Source: Phenylobacterium sp.
Lineage (GTDB): Bacteria; Pseudomonadota; Alphaproteobacteria; Caulobacterales; Caulobacteraceae
Length of the DNA: 64,000 nucleotides
Assembly (NCBI GenBank): GCA_017991675.1
Contig: JAGOQB010000006.1
Span: forward strand, 143,841 to 207,840
Reading direction: 5' to 3'
This document shows positions 1-8,791 of the stretch, piece by piece. Numbering within the stretch: position 1 is the stretch's first letter; every line of letters starts with the position of its first letter. Below the pieces are notes generated by a model. That model worked only from the letters and a program-made list of their open reading frames with translations. It ran no database searches and was not told where the DNA came from. Position numbers and translations under genes: made by a program.

Positions 1-1
1 C

Positions 2-223
2 CTGATCGTCACCGATCCTCGGTTTCAGCGCCGCGGGGTCGCCGGCGCGCTGCTGGACGAGATCGAGCGGGAGCACGCCGGCGAGAAGCTGTTCGTCTCG
101 ACCAATGTCTCCAACGCCATCATGCGCGCCCTGCTGCTTGCGCGCGGCTACCTGCCGGCCGGGCAGGTCGACCACCTGGATCCCGGCGATCCCGAGCTGT
201 TCTTCGTGCGCCTGCCGCGCTGA
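2..223 (+). CDS. GNAT-family N-acetyltransferase, C-terminal part (5' end outside window)
   Basis: The reading frame is open from the window edge to a TGA at 221-223 and encodes about 73 residues. It contains the acetyl-CoA binding loop (QRRGVAGALL) followed by the SNAIMRALLLARGY segment, which matches the helix-strand end of the GNAT fold. The N-terminal half that sets substrate specificity is not in the window, so the acceptor is unknown. It ends 47 bases before a PseG-like gene and may share its transcript. The C-terminus is not clearly that of a PseH acetyltransferase. Confidence 0.8.
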   Translation: MIVTDPRFQRRGVAGALLDEIEREHAGEKLFVSTNVSNAIMRALLLARGYLPAGQVDHLDPGDPELFFVRLPR

Positions 224-270
224 GCCCGGCTCTTTCCAAGTCGCGGCTTTCGGCGTCCCATGGTTGCAAG

Positions 271-1326
271 ATGATTCTGCGACCTCGCATCCTGTTCATC
301 GCCAACGCCGGCCCGGCGGTCGGCGGCGGGCATGTGATGCGCTCGCTCAGCCTGGCCAGGGCGCTCGCCGAGCATGGCGCGGAGTGCATGTTCCTGGCCC
401 CGCCGGTCGTCGCCGGCATCCTCGACGCCTTTGCCCCCGACATGGGCCGCGAGGCGGTGGCCTCGGTCGCCGCCGCGGATCTGCCCGCCGCCGTCGCGGG
501 CCTCGCCTTCGACGCCGTGGTGTTCGACCATTACGGCCTGGGACGCGCCGATCACCAGTTCATCGCCCAAGGCCGCCCGACCCTGGTCATCGACGACCTC
601 GCCGACCGGCCGCTGGCCGCCGACGTGGTGCTCGATTCCGGCCCGGCCCGCACCGAGGAAGACTACGCCGGCCTCGCCGGCGGGGCGCGCCTGCTGCTCG
701 GTCCGCGCTACGCGCCGCTGCGGCCGGAGTTCGCCGCCCTGCGCGAGGCCGCGATCGCCCGCCGCGGCGGGCCCGTGCAGCGGGTGCTGGTCGCCCTCGG
801 CCTCACCGACGTCGGCGGCGTCACCTCGCGGGTGCTCGACCGCCTGCGCCAGCGCAACGGCCACCTCGCCTTCGACGTGGTGATCGGCTCCGAGGCGCCC
901 AGCCTGCGCGGCCTCGCCCGCATCGCCGCCCACGATCCGCGCGTCACGCTGCACGTCGACGCCCAGGACATGGCCCGCCTGACGCTGGAGGCCGACGTCG
1001 CCTTCGGGGCCGGCGGATCGACCACCTGGGAGCGCTGCACGCTGGGCCTGCCTTCAGTGATGCTGGTGCTGGCCGAGAACCAGCGCCCGGCCGCCCGCGC
1101 CCTGGCCGACCGCGACGCAGCCCTGGTGGTGGACGCCGCCGACCCCGATTTCGCCGCCGCCTTCGACCGGGCTGCGGTGCGCCTGCTCAGCGACGCCGCC
1201 ACCCGCACGCGCCTGACCGCCGCGAGCCTGGAGCTCTGCGACGGCCGGGGCGCCGAGCGCGCCGCCGAGGCTCTGCTGGAGGTGATCTCCGCCCCCCGGC
1301 TGGCCGCCCGCGATCCCGGCGTCTGA
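271..1326 (+). CDS. pseG: PseG-like UDP-sugar hydrolase (pseudaminic acid pathway)
   Basis: A 351-residue protein of the PseG/MurG-like fold. PseG hydrolyses UDP-2,4-diacetamido-2,4,6-trideoxy-beta-L-altropyranose, releasing UDP in the pathway to pseudaminic acid, the sugar used on flagellins. Visible hallmarks are the N-terminal GGGHVMRSLSLA motif (His21), LGPRYAPLRPEF at about 144-155, and the nucleotide-binding GAGGSTTWER at about 246-255. In Caulobacter the equivalent gene is called flmD. The family assignment is good. The exact sugar cannot be read from sequence, and no other pathway gene is in view apart from the partial GNAT upstream. Confidence 0.85.
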   Translation: MILRPRILFIANAGPAVGGGHVMRSLSLARALAEHGAECMFLAPPVVAGILDAFAPDMGREAVASVAAADLPAAVAGLAFDAVVFDHYGLGRADHQFIAQGRPTLVIDDLADRPLAADVVLDSGPARTEEDYAGLAGGARLLLGPRYAPLRPEFAALREAAIARRGGPVQRVLVALGLTDVGGVTSRVLDRLRQRNGHLAFDVVIGSEAPSLRGLARIAAHDPRVTLHVDAQDMARLTLEADVAFGAGGSTTWERCTLGLPSVMLVLAENQRPAARALADRDAALVVDAADPDFAAAFDRAAVRLLSDAATRTRLTAASLELCDGRGAERAAEALLEVISAPRLAARDPGV

Positions 1327-1402
1327 GGCCGCGCCGACGTGCGCTGACCAACCGCGCCCGGCGCCTGTCGCAACGGCTCAGAATCTCCCCTACATAGACG
1401 CC

Positions 1403-2410
1403 ATGTCGCAGAATGCTCCTCGCACCACCCGCTGCCTCGTCCTGGGTTCCGGCCCGGCCGGCTACACCGCCGCCATCTACGCCGCGCGCGCCCTGCTCAA
1501 ACCGGTGCTGATCGCCGGCATCCAACCGGGCGGACAGCTGACGATCACGACCGACGTCGAGAACTATCCGGGCTTCGCCGACGTCATCCAGGGTCCGTGG
1601 CTGATGGAGCAGATGCAGGCCCAGGCGGCGCACGTCGGGACCGAGATCATCAACGACATCGTCATCAAGGCCGACCTCAGCCAGCGCCCGTTCCGCCTCG
1701 AATGCGATAGCGGCGAGGTCTGGCTGGCCGAGACCCTGATCATCGCCACCGGCGCCCAGGCCAAGTGGCTGGGCCTGGAGACCGAGCAGAAGTTCCAGGG
1801 CTTCGGCGTCTCGGCCTGCGCCACCTGCGACGGCTTCTTCTATCGCGGCAAGGAAGTCGTGGTGGTCGGCGGCGGCAACACCGCCGTCGAAGAAGCGCTG
1901 TTCCTGACCAACTTCGCCGCCAAGGTCACCGTCGTGCACCGCCGCGACGAGTTCCGCGCCGAGAAGATCCTGCAGGAGCGCCTGTTCGCCCACCCGAAGA
2001 TCGAGGTCATCTGGAACGTCGCCATCGACGAGGTCGTCGGCACTTCCGAACCGCTCGGCGTCACCGGCGTCAAGCTGAAGGACGTGAACACCGGCGAGGT
2101 CCGCGAAATCCCCGCCGACGGCGTCTTCATCGCCATCGGCCACGCCCCGGCCTCCGAACTCTTCAAGGGCCAGCTGGAAATGGACGGCTCGGGCTACCTG
2201 AAGGTCATCCCCGGCAGCGCCGCCACCGCGATCAAGGGCGTCTACGCCGCCGGCGACGTCACCGACGACGTCTATCGCCAGGCCGTCACCGCCGCCGGCA
2301 TGGGCTGCATGGCGGCGCTGGAAGCGGTAAGACTGCTGGCCGAAGAGGACCACGAGAAGGCCAAGCACCCGATCAGCCATCACGAGGCCCAGCGCATCGG
2401 CGCCTGGTGA
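1403..2410 (+). CDS. trxB: Thioredoxin-disulfide reductase
   Basis: A 335-residue flavoprotein that uses NADPH to reduce thioredoxin in the cytoplasm. It has an N-terminal FAD loop (LGSGPAGYTAAIYAARA, about 14-30), the redox-active CATC pair (Cys139 and Cys142) and an NADPH loop (VVGGGNTAVEEALF, about 154-167). The C-terminal AAGDV segment completes the FAD site. Length and motif order are those of the low-molecular-weight bacterial class. The ATG at 1403 is the natural start, because the FAD loop follows shortly after it. It is followed by a GC-rich hairpin and then by the murA-like gene. Confidence 0.96.
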   Translation: MSQNAPRTTRCLVLGSGPAGYTAAIYAARALLKPVLIAGIQPGGQLTITTDVENYPGFADVIQGPWLMEQMQAQAAHVGTEIINDIVIKADLSQRPFRLECDSGEVWLAETLIIATGAQAKWLGLETEQKFQGFGVSACATCDGFFYRGKEVVVVGGGNTAVEEALFLTNFAAKVTVVHRRDEFRAEKILQERLFAHPKIEVIWNVAIDEVVGTSEPLGVTGVKLKDVNTGEVREIPADGVFIAIGHAPASELFKGQLEMDGSGYLKVIPGSAATAIKGVYAAGDVTDDVYRQAVTAAGMGCMAALEAVRLLAEEDHEKAKHPISHHEAQRIGAW

Positions 2411-2442
2411 CCACCTGACAGCGTCGACGAGTTCAACTTAGC

Positions 2443-2461
2443 GGGCGGCCGCCGGCCGCCC
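2443..2461. terminator. GC-rich stem-loop after trxB
   Basis: A near-perfect palindrome (GGGCGGC, five bases, GCCGCCC) lies between the trxB stop and the murA-like start. There is no T run after it, so it may be a weak terminator, a processing hairpin or chance in a GC-rich region. Confidence 0.35.
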
Positions 2462-2490
2462 CATCCCGAAAGACGAGGCCACGCGCCGCC

Positions 2491-3789
2491 ATGACGAACC
2501 TGATCGTGCGAGGCGGCCGCGCCTTGCGTGGAACCATCACGCCGTCCGCCAACAAGAACGCCGTCCTGCCGGTGCTCTGCGCCACCCTGCTGAGCGACGA
2601 GCCGATCGTCCTGCACCGGGTGCCGGACATCACCGACGTCCGCAAGCTGCTGGATTTCTTCGGAAAGCTCGGCTCGTCGGTCGAAATGGACTACGCCACC
2701 GGCACGCTGCGGCTGCACCACGGCCGCGACCTGGACCCGAAGTCGGCGCACCTGCCGCTGGGCATGCGCTCGTCGATCATGCTGATCCCGGCCCTGCTGC
2801 ACCGCTTCGGCCGCGCCAGCCTGGAAGAGGACGTCACCGGCTGCACCCTCGGCTCGCGTGAGATCGATCCGCACATCGAGGTGTTCCGCGCCTTCGGGGC
2901 CGAGGTCACCAGCGAACCCGGCGCGACGGTGATCACCGCGGGCAAGGGCTTCACCGCCACCCAGCACTGGCTCGACTACGCCTCGGTGACCACCACCGAG
3001 AACTTCGTGCTCTGCGCGGCCACCGCCAAGGGCCTATCGCGCCTGACCAACGCCGCCTGCGAGCCGCACGTGCAGGAGTTCTGCGAGTTCCTGGCCGGCA
3101 TGGGCGCGCGCATCCAGGGCGTCGGCGGCTCGCGCCTGACCGTCTCGGGCGTCGACAGCCTCGGCGGGGTCGAGTTCACCTTCGCCGACGACTTCCACGA
3201 GGTCGCCACCTTCCTGGCCATGGGCGCGATCACCGGCGGCGAGATCGCCGTCCAGAACGGCTCAGTCGAACAGTTCCCGCTGCTGGACCGCACCTTCGCC
3301 AAGTTCGGCGTCGAGGTGACCCACGAAAACGGCTTCAGCCGCGCCCGGGTCGACGGCAAGCTGAAGGTGCGCGAGCCGTTCACCTCGAACATCCTGACCA
3401 AGGTCGAGGCCGCGCCCTGGCCGTATGTGCCGGCCGACCTGCTGCCGATCTTCGTGGCCCTGGGCGTGCGCGCCGAGGGCCAGGTGATGTTCTGGAACAA
3501 GGTCTATGACGGCGCGCTCGGCTGGCACTCGGAACTGGGCAAGTTCGGCGCCCACGCCCTGCTCTGCGACCCGCACCGGCTGATCACCTGGGGCGGCAAG
3601 CCGCTGACCCCGGCGACGGTCGACAGCCCCTACATCATCCGCGTGGCCATCGCCCTCTTCATGCTCGCCGCCAGCATCGAAGGCGAAAGCACCATCCTCA
3701 ACGCCTCGCCGATCCAGCGCGCTCACCCGAAGTTCGTCGAGAACCTCAACGCCCTCGGCGCCGACGTCAGCTGGGTCGCCGGCGACTGA
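2491..3789 (+). CDS. MurA-family enolpyruvyl transferase (divergent UDP-GlcNAc 1-carboxyvinyltransferase)
   Basis: A 432-residue protein of the EPSP synthase/MurA fold. MurA transfers enolpyruvate from PEP to UDP-GlcNAc in the first committed step of peptidoglycan synthesis. Key positions can be aligned with E. coli MurA: Lys22-Asn23 (SANKNAVL), the PEP-binding Cys at 118 in GCTLG, Arg123, Asp316 (PADLL) and Arg384 (IIRVAIAL). The usual MurA signature texts are altered, for example TTTEN where GATE(H/N) is usual and no LRAS block near the end. It therefore looks like a second, divergent MurA paralogue rather than the main housekeeping enzyme. It stands apart from any division and cell-wall cluster. 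Confidence 0.85.
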   Translation: MTNLIVRGGRALRGTITPSANKNAVLPVLCATLLSDEPIVLHRVPDITDVRKLLDFFGKLGSSVEMDYATGTLRLHHGRDLDPKSAHLPLGMRSSIMLIPALLHRFGRASLEEDVTGCTLGSREIDPHIEVFRAFGAEVTSEPGATVITAGKGFTATQHWLDYASVTTTENFVLCAATAKGLSRLTNAACEPHVQEFCEFLAGMGARIQGVGGSRLTVSGVDSLGGVEFTFADDFHEVATFLAMGAITGGEIAVQNGSVEQFPLLDRTFAKFGVEVTHENGFSRARVDGKLKVREPFTSNILTKVEAAPWPYVPADLLPIFVALGVRAEGQVMFWNKVYDGALGWHSELGKFGAHALLCDPHRLITWGGKPLTPATVDSPYIIRVAIALFMLAASIEGESTILNASPIQRAHPKFVENLNALGADVSWVAGD

Positions 3790-3800
3790 CGCAGTCCAAT

Positions 3801-3907
3801 TCCTCCCCTTCTGGGGGAGGTGGCGCGCGCAGCGCGACGGAGGGGGCCTGCTGTCTCAGCATTCCCCCTCAGTCAGCTTCGCTGACAGCTCCCCCAGAAG
3901 GGGAGCA
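3801..3907. repeat. Structured palindromic repeat, copy 1
   Basis: About 107 bases whose outer arms are exact reverse complements (CTCCCCTTCTGGGGGAG and its complement). Inside are a CGCGC/GCGCG hairpin, a GAGGGGG/CCCCCTC stem holding GCTG/CAGC, and a GTCAGC/GCTGAC hairpin. A second copy lies at 53075-53191 in the same orientation. The stems are kept while their bases differ. It sits between two convergent genes. It resembles dispersed extragenic palindromes and has no coding potential. Confidence 0.85.
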
Positions 3908-3908
3908 A

Positions 3909-4418
3909 CTAGTTATCCCGCTTGGCCTGGGCGTTCTTGGTCGCCTGCGAGACGCTGCCGACCTTGGCCGGGGCGACCTTGGAGGCGGTCTTCTGGTTCG
4001 CGACCGGGTTCATCCCCGCGCTGGCGGTCTTGCCCGGCGCCGGACGCGACGAGGCGCCGGCCGCCCGGCGCATGGCCAGGGCCTTCTTCGCGGCCTCGAC
4101 ATGCGCGGCCCGCGCGTCCTCAACCGCCATCCGATGCGACTGCTTGTTCACCCGCCGCAGGGCGCTGGCGAACACCTGCTTGCGCTCCTGCAGATGCTCG
4201 GCCGTGCCGCTGCCGCGCGGCTCGCCCTTGCCGCGGACCTCGCGGACCTTCTGCCGGGCCAGGGTGCGCTCCTTGTCGCGCATCGCCCGCAGGCGCTTGC
4301 GCGTCTCGGCCAAGTCCTTGGCGTCGAGCTGGGCGATGGCCGGATGATGCGAGGCGCGGATGAGTTCGCCTTCGTCGTGGTTGAGCAGGCTGAGTTCGCG
4401 GCGGTTGTTGATGGACAT
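3909..4418 (-). CDS. Small basic hypothetical protein
   Basis: A 169-residue protein rich in Lys, Arg, Ala and Gln, with no signal peptide or membrane segment. The central part (about 35-120) is strongly helical with many charged residues (AETRKRLRAMRDKER), and the tail is low-complexity Ala/Lys/Pro. I do not recognise the family. The composition would suit a nucleic-acid-associated or cytoplasmic helical protein, but that is only inference. It reads on the minus strand, divergent from the deacylase gene 145 bases away, and ends beside repeat copy 1. Confidence 0.7.
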   Translation of the reverse strand: MSINNRRELSLLNHDEGELIRASHHPAIAQLDAKDLAETRKRLRAMRDKERTLARQKVREVRGKGEPRGSGTAEHLQERKQVFASALRRVNKQSHRMAVEDARAAHVEAAKKALAMRRAAGASSRPAPGKTASAGMNPVANQKTASKVAPAKVGSVSQATKNAQAKRDN

Positions 4419-4563
4419 GTCGCCCCTCTCGAGTTGCGCTGGTCTTGTGGAACGCGCCCGGCGGGCGTGGGTTCAGCAATCCGTCCCGCAGCGGCCGCCG
4501 CACCCTCTTGAATGACGCCACGTCACCGTACCTAGTCTTCCAAAAATTTCCTGGGAGGAAGCC

Positions 4564-6297
4564 ATGTACGATCTGGTCATTCGGCGTGGTCTGGTGGTCG
4601 ACGGTACCGGCGCTGCGCCCCGTCAGGCCGATGTCGCGGTGTCCGGCGGCGTCATCGCCAAGGTCGGCGTCATTCCAGAGAAGGGCCGGCGCGAGATCGA
4701 CGCCGACGGCCTGCTGGTCACCCCCGGCTGGGTCGACATTCACACCCACTACGACGGCCAGGTGACCTGGGATCCCTACCTCAGCCCCTCCTGCTGGCAC
4801 GGGGTCACCACCGTAGTCATGGGCAACTGCGGCGTCGGTTTCGCCCCCGCCCGGCCCGACCGCCACGAGTGGCTGATCGGCATCATGGAGGCGGTCGAGG
4901 ACATTCCGGGTTCAGCCCTGGCCGAGGGCATGAAGTGGGATTGGGAGACCTTCCCCGAATACCTCGACAGCCTGGAGCGCAAGCCGCGCGTCCTGGACGT
5001 CGCCGCCCAGGCCCCGCACAGCGCCATCCGCGCCTATGTCATGGACGAACGCGGCGCGCGTAACGAGGTGGCCACCCCCGAGGACATCGCCGAGATGGCC
5101 CGCATCACCCGCGAAGCGGTCCAGGCCGGCGCGCTCGGCTTCTCGACCTCGCGCACGGCCCTGCACCGGACCAAGGACGGTGAAGTGATCCCCGGCACCT
5201 TCGCCGGCGCCGACGAGATGATAGGCATCGGCCGCGCCCTCGGCGAGGCCGGCCATGGCGTCTTCGAACTGGCCTCCGACATGACCATCCCCGAGGACGA
5301 GTTCGCCTGGATGGCCGCGTTCGCCAAGGAGACCGGCCTGCCGGTTAACTACAGCCTGCTGCAGTCGCCGTTCCAGCCCAACAAGTGGCGCGACATGCTG
5401 GCCCTGACCGCCCAGGCCCAGGCGCAGGGCGCCAACATCAAGGCCGGCATCGCCTGTCGTCCGACCGGCATGGTGCTGGGCTGGCAGTCCACGGTGCATC
5501 CGTTCATCCGCAAGACCGCCTATCGGGCCATCGCCGCCCTGCCCTTCGCCGAGCGGCTGGAGCGCCTGCGCGATCCGGCGGTGCGCGAGGCGATCATCAC
5601 CGAGGTGACGCCCCAGGCGCCGGCCATGGGCGCGCTGCTGCAGGACTTCGGCAACATGTTCCGCCTGGAGCGCGAGGGCCGGCTGGACTACGAGCCCCGC
5701 GCCGAGGATTCCGTCGCCGCCGAGGCCGCGCGCCAGGGCGTCACGCCCGAGGCCGCCGTCTACGACATGCTCATGGAGAACGAGGGCGCCGGCTATATCT
5801 ACCTGCCTCTGCTGAACTACGCCGAGCACAGCTTCGACCACATCGTCGAGATGATGCACGATCCCAACACCGTGCTCAGCCTGTCGGACGGCGGCGCCCA
5901 CTGCGGGGTGATCTGCGACGCCAGCTTCCCGACCTACATGCTGACCTACTGGGTGCGCGACCGCTCGCGCGGCCAGCGGCTGCCGCTGGAAAAGGTGGTT
6001 TCGATGCAGACCCGGGAAACCGCGCAGTTCTATGGCCTGAACGACCGCGGGGTCATCGCACCGGGCATGAAGGCCGACCTCAACGTCATCGACTTCGAGG
6101 CGCTGCAGATCCACGCGCCGGAGATGGTCTTCGACCTGCCGGCGGACGGCCGCCGCCTGGTTCAGCGGGCCAGCGGCTATCGCGCCACGGTCGTCGACGG
6201 GGTGATCACCTTCGAGCACGGAGAGGCCACCGGCGAAATGCCCGGCAAGCTGATCCGCGGCCCGCAGGCTGCGCCCGCAGCCCTGGCCGCTGAGTAG
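4564..6297 (+). CDS. N-acyl-D-amino-acid deacylase (amidohydrolase family)
   Basis: A 577-residue metal-dependent amidohydrolase of the D-aminoacylase type, which removes the acyl group from N-acyl-D-amino acids. The metal-binding HxH motif is at His60/His62 (DIHTHYDG), preceded by the small beta domain typical of the family. MGNCGVGFAP (Cys89) matches the cysteine metal ligand of D-aminoacylases, and the late DGGAH segment supplies the catalytic Asp. The start follows a strong ribosome site (GGGAGGAAG). The substrate range is not determinable; related proteins are often annotated D-aminoacylase or dihydroorotase-like. Confidence 0.88.
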   Translation: MYDLVIRRGLVVDGTGAAPRQADVAVSGGVIAKVGVIPEKGRREIDADGLLVTPGWVDIHTHYDGQVTWDPYLSPSCWHGVTTVVMGNCGVGFAPARPDRHEWLIGIMEAVEDIPGSALAEGMKWDWETFPEYLDSLERKPRVLDVAAQAPHSAIRAYVMDERGARNEVATPEDIAEMARITREAVQAGALGFSTSRTALHRTKDGEVIPGTFAGADEMIGIGRALGEAGHGVFELASDMTIPEDEFAWMAAFAKETGLPVNYSLLQSPFQPNKWRDMLALTAQAQAQGANIKAGIACRPTGMVLGWQSTVHPFIRKTAYRAIAALPFAERLERLRDPAVREAIITEVTPQAPAMGALLQDFGNMFRLEREGRLDYEPRAEDSVAAEAARQGVTPEAAVYDMLMENEGAGYIYLPLLNYAEHSFDHIVEMMHDPNTVLSLSDGGAHCGVICDASFPTYMLTYWVRDRSRGQRLPLEKVVSMQTRETAQFYGLNDRGVIAPGMKADLNVIDFEALQIHAPEMVFDLPADGRRLVQRASGYRATVVDGVITFEHGEATGEMPGKLIRGPQAAPAALAAE

Positions 6298-6318
6298 GCC
6301 TGGGCCTATGCTCGGCGC

Positions 6319-6816
6319 ATGATCCGCCACGCCCGCCCCGCCGACCACGCCGCTATCCGCGAGATCGTCGCCGCCGCCTTCGGGCAAGCCGACGAGGCCG
6401 ATCTCGTCGAGCGGCTGCGCGCCGCCGGCGACGTGATGTTCGAACTGGTCGAGGAGGAGAACGGCGAGGTCGTCGGCCACATCCTCTACAGCCGGCTGTG
6501 GGCCGACAGCGTGAACCTCTACGCCGCCCTCGCGCCGCTCGCCGTCCGGCCCGACCGCCAGCGGAGCGGCGTCGGCAAGCGCCTGACCGCCGCCTCGATC
6601 GAGACCGCCAAGGACTTCGGCGCCCACGCGGTCATCGTGCTGGGCCACCCCGAGTACTATCCGAAGTTCGGCTTCAGCGCGCAGGCCGCCGCCCAGGTGA
6701 AATCGCCCTACTCCGGCAGCCCGGCCTTCATGGCCCTGGCGCTCGAGGACGGGGCGCTCGACGCCCCCCTGCTGGTCGCCTACCCGGACGCCTTCGGCGG
6801 CGGCGAAGGCCACTAG
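6319..6816 (+). CDS. GNAT-family N-acetyltransferase
   Basis: A 165-residue single-domain acetyltransferase resembling the YhbS group. It begins MIRHARPADHAAIREIV, typical of GNAT beta1-alpha1. It has the acetyl-CoA loop in LAVRPDRQRSGVGKRL (about 76-91) and the conserved GHPEYYPKFGF segment (about 112-123) that marks this subgroup. The acceptor molecule is unknown. It lies 21 bases after the deacylase gene and is probably co-transcribed. Confidence 0.88.
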   Translation: MIRHARPADHAAIREIVAAAFGQADEADLVERLRAAGDVMFELVEEENGEVVGHILYSRLWADSVNLYAALAPLAVRPDRQRSGVGKRLTAASIETAKDFGAHAVIVLGHPEYYPKFGFSAQAAAQVKSPYSGSPAFMALALEDGALDAPLLVAYPDAFGGGEGH

Positions 6817-6870
6817 CAGGCCGCCGCGCCCGCGCTAAGCTGGGCGCCGTCAGCTTTCTGGAAGGCGGCC

Positions 6871-8028
6871 ATGAAAACCTACCGTATCGGCGTCATCGGG
6901 CTTGGCCAGCGCATTGCTCACGTGCTGGCCGCGATGCAGGAGGTCGGCTGGAACCTGCAGGTCGCCGCGCACGCCGATCCGGCCCCGGTCGGCGCGCCGA
7001 TCCTGGCCGCCGCCGGCATCGATCCCGGCCCGGCCCTCGCTGATCCCGCCGCGCTGCTGGCCCAGGGCCCGTACGACCTGGTGATGATCGGCTCGCCCAA
7101 CCACCTGCACTTCGAGCACCTCAACCTGGCCCTCGACGCCGGCTGGCCGATCTTCGCCGAGAAGCCGATCGTGCGGACCCAGTCCGAGACCCTGGCCCTG
7201 GCCCATCGGCTGGCCGCGGGCGGCGGTCCGCCGCTCTATATCGGTCTGGTCATGCGCTCGATGTCGATCGTGCGCGAGACCATCGCGCGGGTCGACGGCG
7301 GCCAGCTCGGCCAGGTGATCTCGATTGACGCCACCGAGCACCTGCCGCCCGAGCACGGCGGCTATCTGGCCCGCAACTGGCGGCGCAAGCAGGCCTATGG
7401 CGGCTCGTACCTGCTCGACAAGGTCTGCCACGACTTCGATATCTTCGGCCGCCTGACCGGCTCGCGGCCGGCCAAGGTCGCCAGCTTCGGCGGCCGCGAC
7501 ATCTTCACCCCCGACCGCGCCGGCCACTACGCCTACAGCGACGGCCAGTTGGCCTACGCCCTGCGCGACGCCGGCTGGGCCGGCGCCAACGACGCCTTCC
7601 ACTCCGACATGGACGTCACCGACCACCAGAACGCCCTGGTGCAGTACGAGAACGGCGTGCGGCTGTCGTTCCACGCCAACAGCCACGTCGCCCTGCCCGA
7701 GCGCCGCTGGTACGTGGCCGGGACCGAGGGCACGCTGATCGCCGACCTGGTGCGCAACAAGCTGATGGTCCGCCGCGCCATGGACCGCGGCAAGCCTGAG
7801 CGCATCGACTACGGCGGACGCACCGAGGACAGCCACAACGGCGCCGACCAGGCCATGGCTCGCGACCTGCTGGCCACCCTGGAAGGGCGTCAGGACTTCC
7901 CGGTGACGCCGTTCGAGTCGATGGAGGCCGGGCTGACCGTCATGGCCATCGACGAGGCGATGCAGACCGGCGACATGCTCGACTGCGGCCCGATGTGGGC
8001 GCGTTACGACGCCGCGCGCGGGGCCTGA
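6871..8028 (+). CDS. Gfo/Idh/MocA-family NAD(P)-dependent oxidoreductase
   Basis: A 385-residue soluble dehydrogenase with an N-terminal Rossmann motif (IGVIGLGQRIAHVL, from residue 5) and the family-defining EKPI motif after the second part of the nucleotide fold (about residues 93-98). The C-terminal beta-sheet domain carries YGGSYLLDKVCHDFDI, in which Lys and His-Asp would form the catalytic set. Such enzymes oxidise or epimerise sugars and inositols. Its 3' end overlaps the convergent PIG-L gene by 25 bases, which fits a sugar or glycoconjugate role but does not prove it. Confidence 0.88.
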   Translation: MKTYRIGVIGLGQRIAHVLAAMQEVGWNLQVAAHADPAPVGAPILAAAGIDPGPALADPAALLAQGPYDLVMIGSPNHLHFEHLNLALDAGWPIFAEKPIVRTQSETLALAHRLAAGGGPPLYIGLVMRSMSIVRETIARVDGGQLGQVISIDATEHLPPEHGGYLARNWRRKQAYGGSYLLDKVCHDFDIFGRLTGSRPAKVASFGGRDIFTPDRAGHYAYSDGQLAYALRDAGWAGANDAFHSDMDVTDHQNALVQYENGVRLSFHANSHVALPERRWYVAGTEGTLIADLVRNKLMVRRAMDRGKPERIDYGGRTEDSHNGADQAMARDLLATLEGRQDFPVTPFESMEAGLTVMAIDEAMQTGDMLDCGPMWARYDAARGA

Positions 8029-8780
8029 GGCGGCGCCAGCAGGCTCGCGCCCAGCATCTCCTGCAGCAGCGGCGTCTTCGGATAGGGGTGATGCCGATAC
8101 TGGCGAAAGCCCTCGGCGAGCTCGGCCCCGAAATCGCGGGCGCGGCGGCGGGTCCACCGCTCCATAGAGGCCAGGTGGTCGGGAATGTCGTGCTGGCGCG
8201 CCACCCAGGCGTCCTGGCTCACATGGCAGGCCAGCATCGCCTTCTTGGTTTCGAACACCGCGGAGACGTCGGCGCCGAAGTCGGGAACCGTCCAGACGCC
8301 CTCGCGGTCGCGGCCGCCGATCGGGTCCATGAAGTAGAGGTGGGGAATCGCCGCCAGCGGCGGCGCCTCGCCGGTTGCATAGTTCGGCACCGAGGCCGCG
8401 AAGCAGGCGTCGCGCACCAGCAGGCTGACCGCCTCGTGGTCGGGGTGATAGTCGGCCGGCGAGGCGGTGATCACCACATCGGCCTGCGCCCAGCGGATCA
8501 GCTCGGTCACCCGCCGGCGGGTCGGATCGTCGTTGAAGACGCCAAGGTCGGGGACCCCGCCGCAGCGATACTGCGCGCCGATCAGGGCGCCGGCTCGCGC
8601 CGCCTCGGCCTGGCGGATGGCCGAGGTCTCCTGCGGCGCCGTCGCCGTCGAGCCGAGATCCCCGCCGGTGACGGTGGCGATGCGGATCTGGTGGCCGGCC
8701 GCAGCCAGCACCGCGAGCGTCCCGGCGCAGAGGGTTTCAATATCGTCGGGGTGGGCGTGGATCGCGAGAACGACGGTCAT
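8004..8780 (-). CDS. PIG-L/LmbE-family deacetylase
   Basis: A 258-residue zinc-dependent amide hydrolase of the LmbE/PIG-L family, which deacetylates N-acetyl-glucosaminyl compounds or related sugars. The signature HAHPDD is at 8-13 and the second metal motif HPDHE at about 112-116. There is no signal peptide. The ATG is followed at once by the first beta strand, so the start is firm. It reads after the SleB-type gene, 11 bases downstream of that stop, so the two may share a transcript. The substrate is unknown. Confidence 0.88.
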   Translation of the reverse strand: MTVVLAIHAHPDDIETLCAGTLAVLAAAGHQIRIATVTGGDLGSTATAPQETSAIRQAEAARAGALIGAQYRCGGVPDLGVFNDDPTRRRVTELIRWAQADVVITASPADYHPDHEAVSLLVRDACFAASVPNYATGEAPPLAAIPHLYFMDPIGGRDREGVWTVPDFGADVSAVFETKKAMLACHVSQDAWVARQHDIPDHLASMERWTRRRARDFGAELAEGFRQYRHHPYPKTPLLQEMLGASLLAPPQAPRAAS

Positions 8781-8791
8781 GACCGCCGAGC

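Noticed and set aside
4912-6813. Open frame of about 633 codons on the minus strand
   Set aside because: It lies opposite the deacylase and GNAT genes, both of which have clear family motifs; its composition is typical of a shadow frame.
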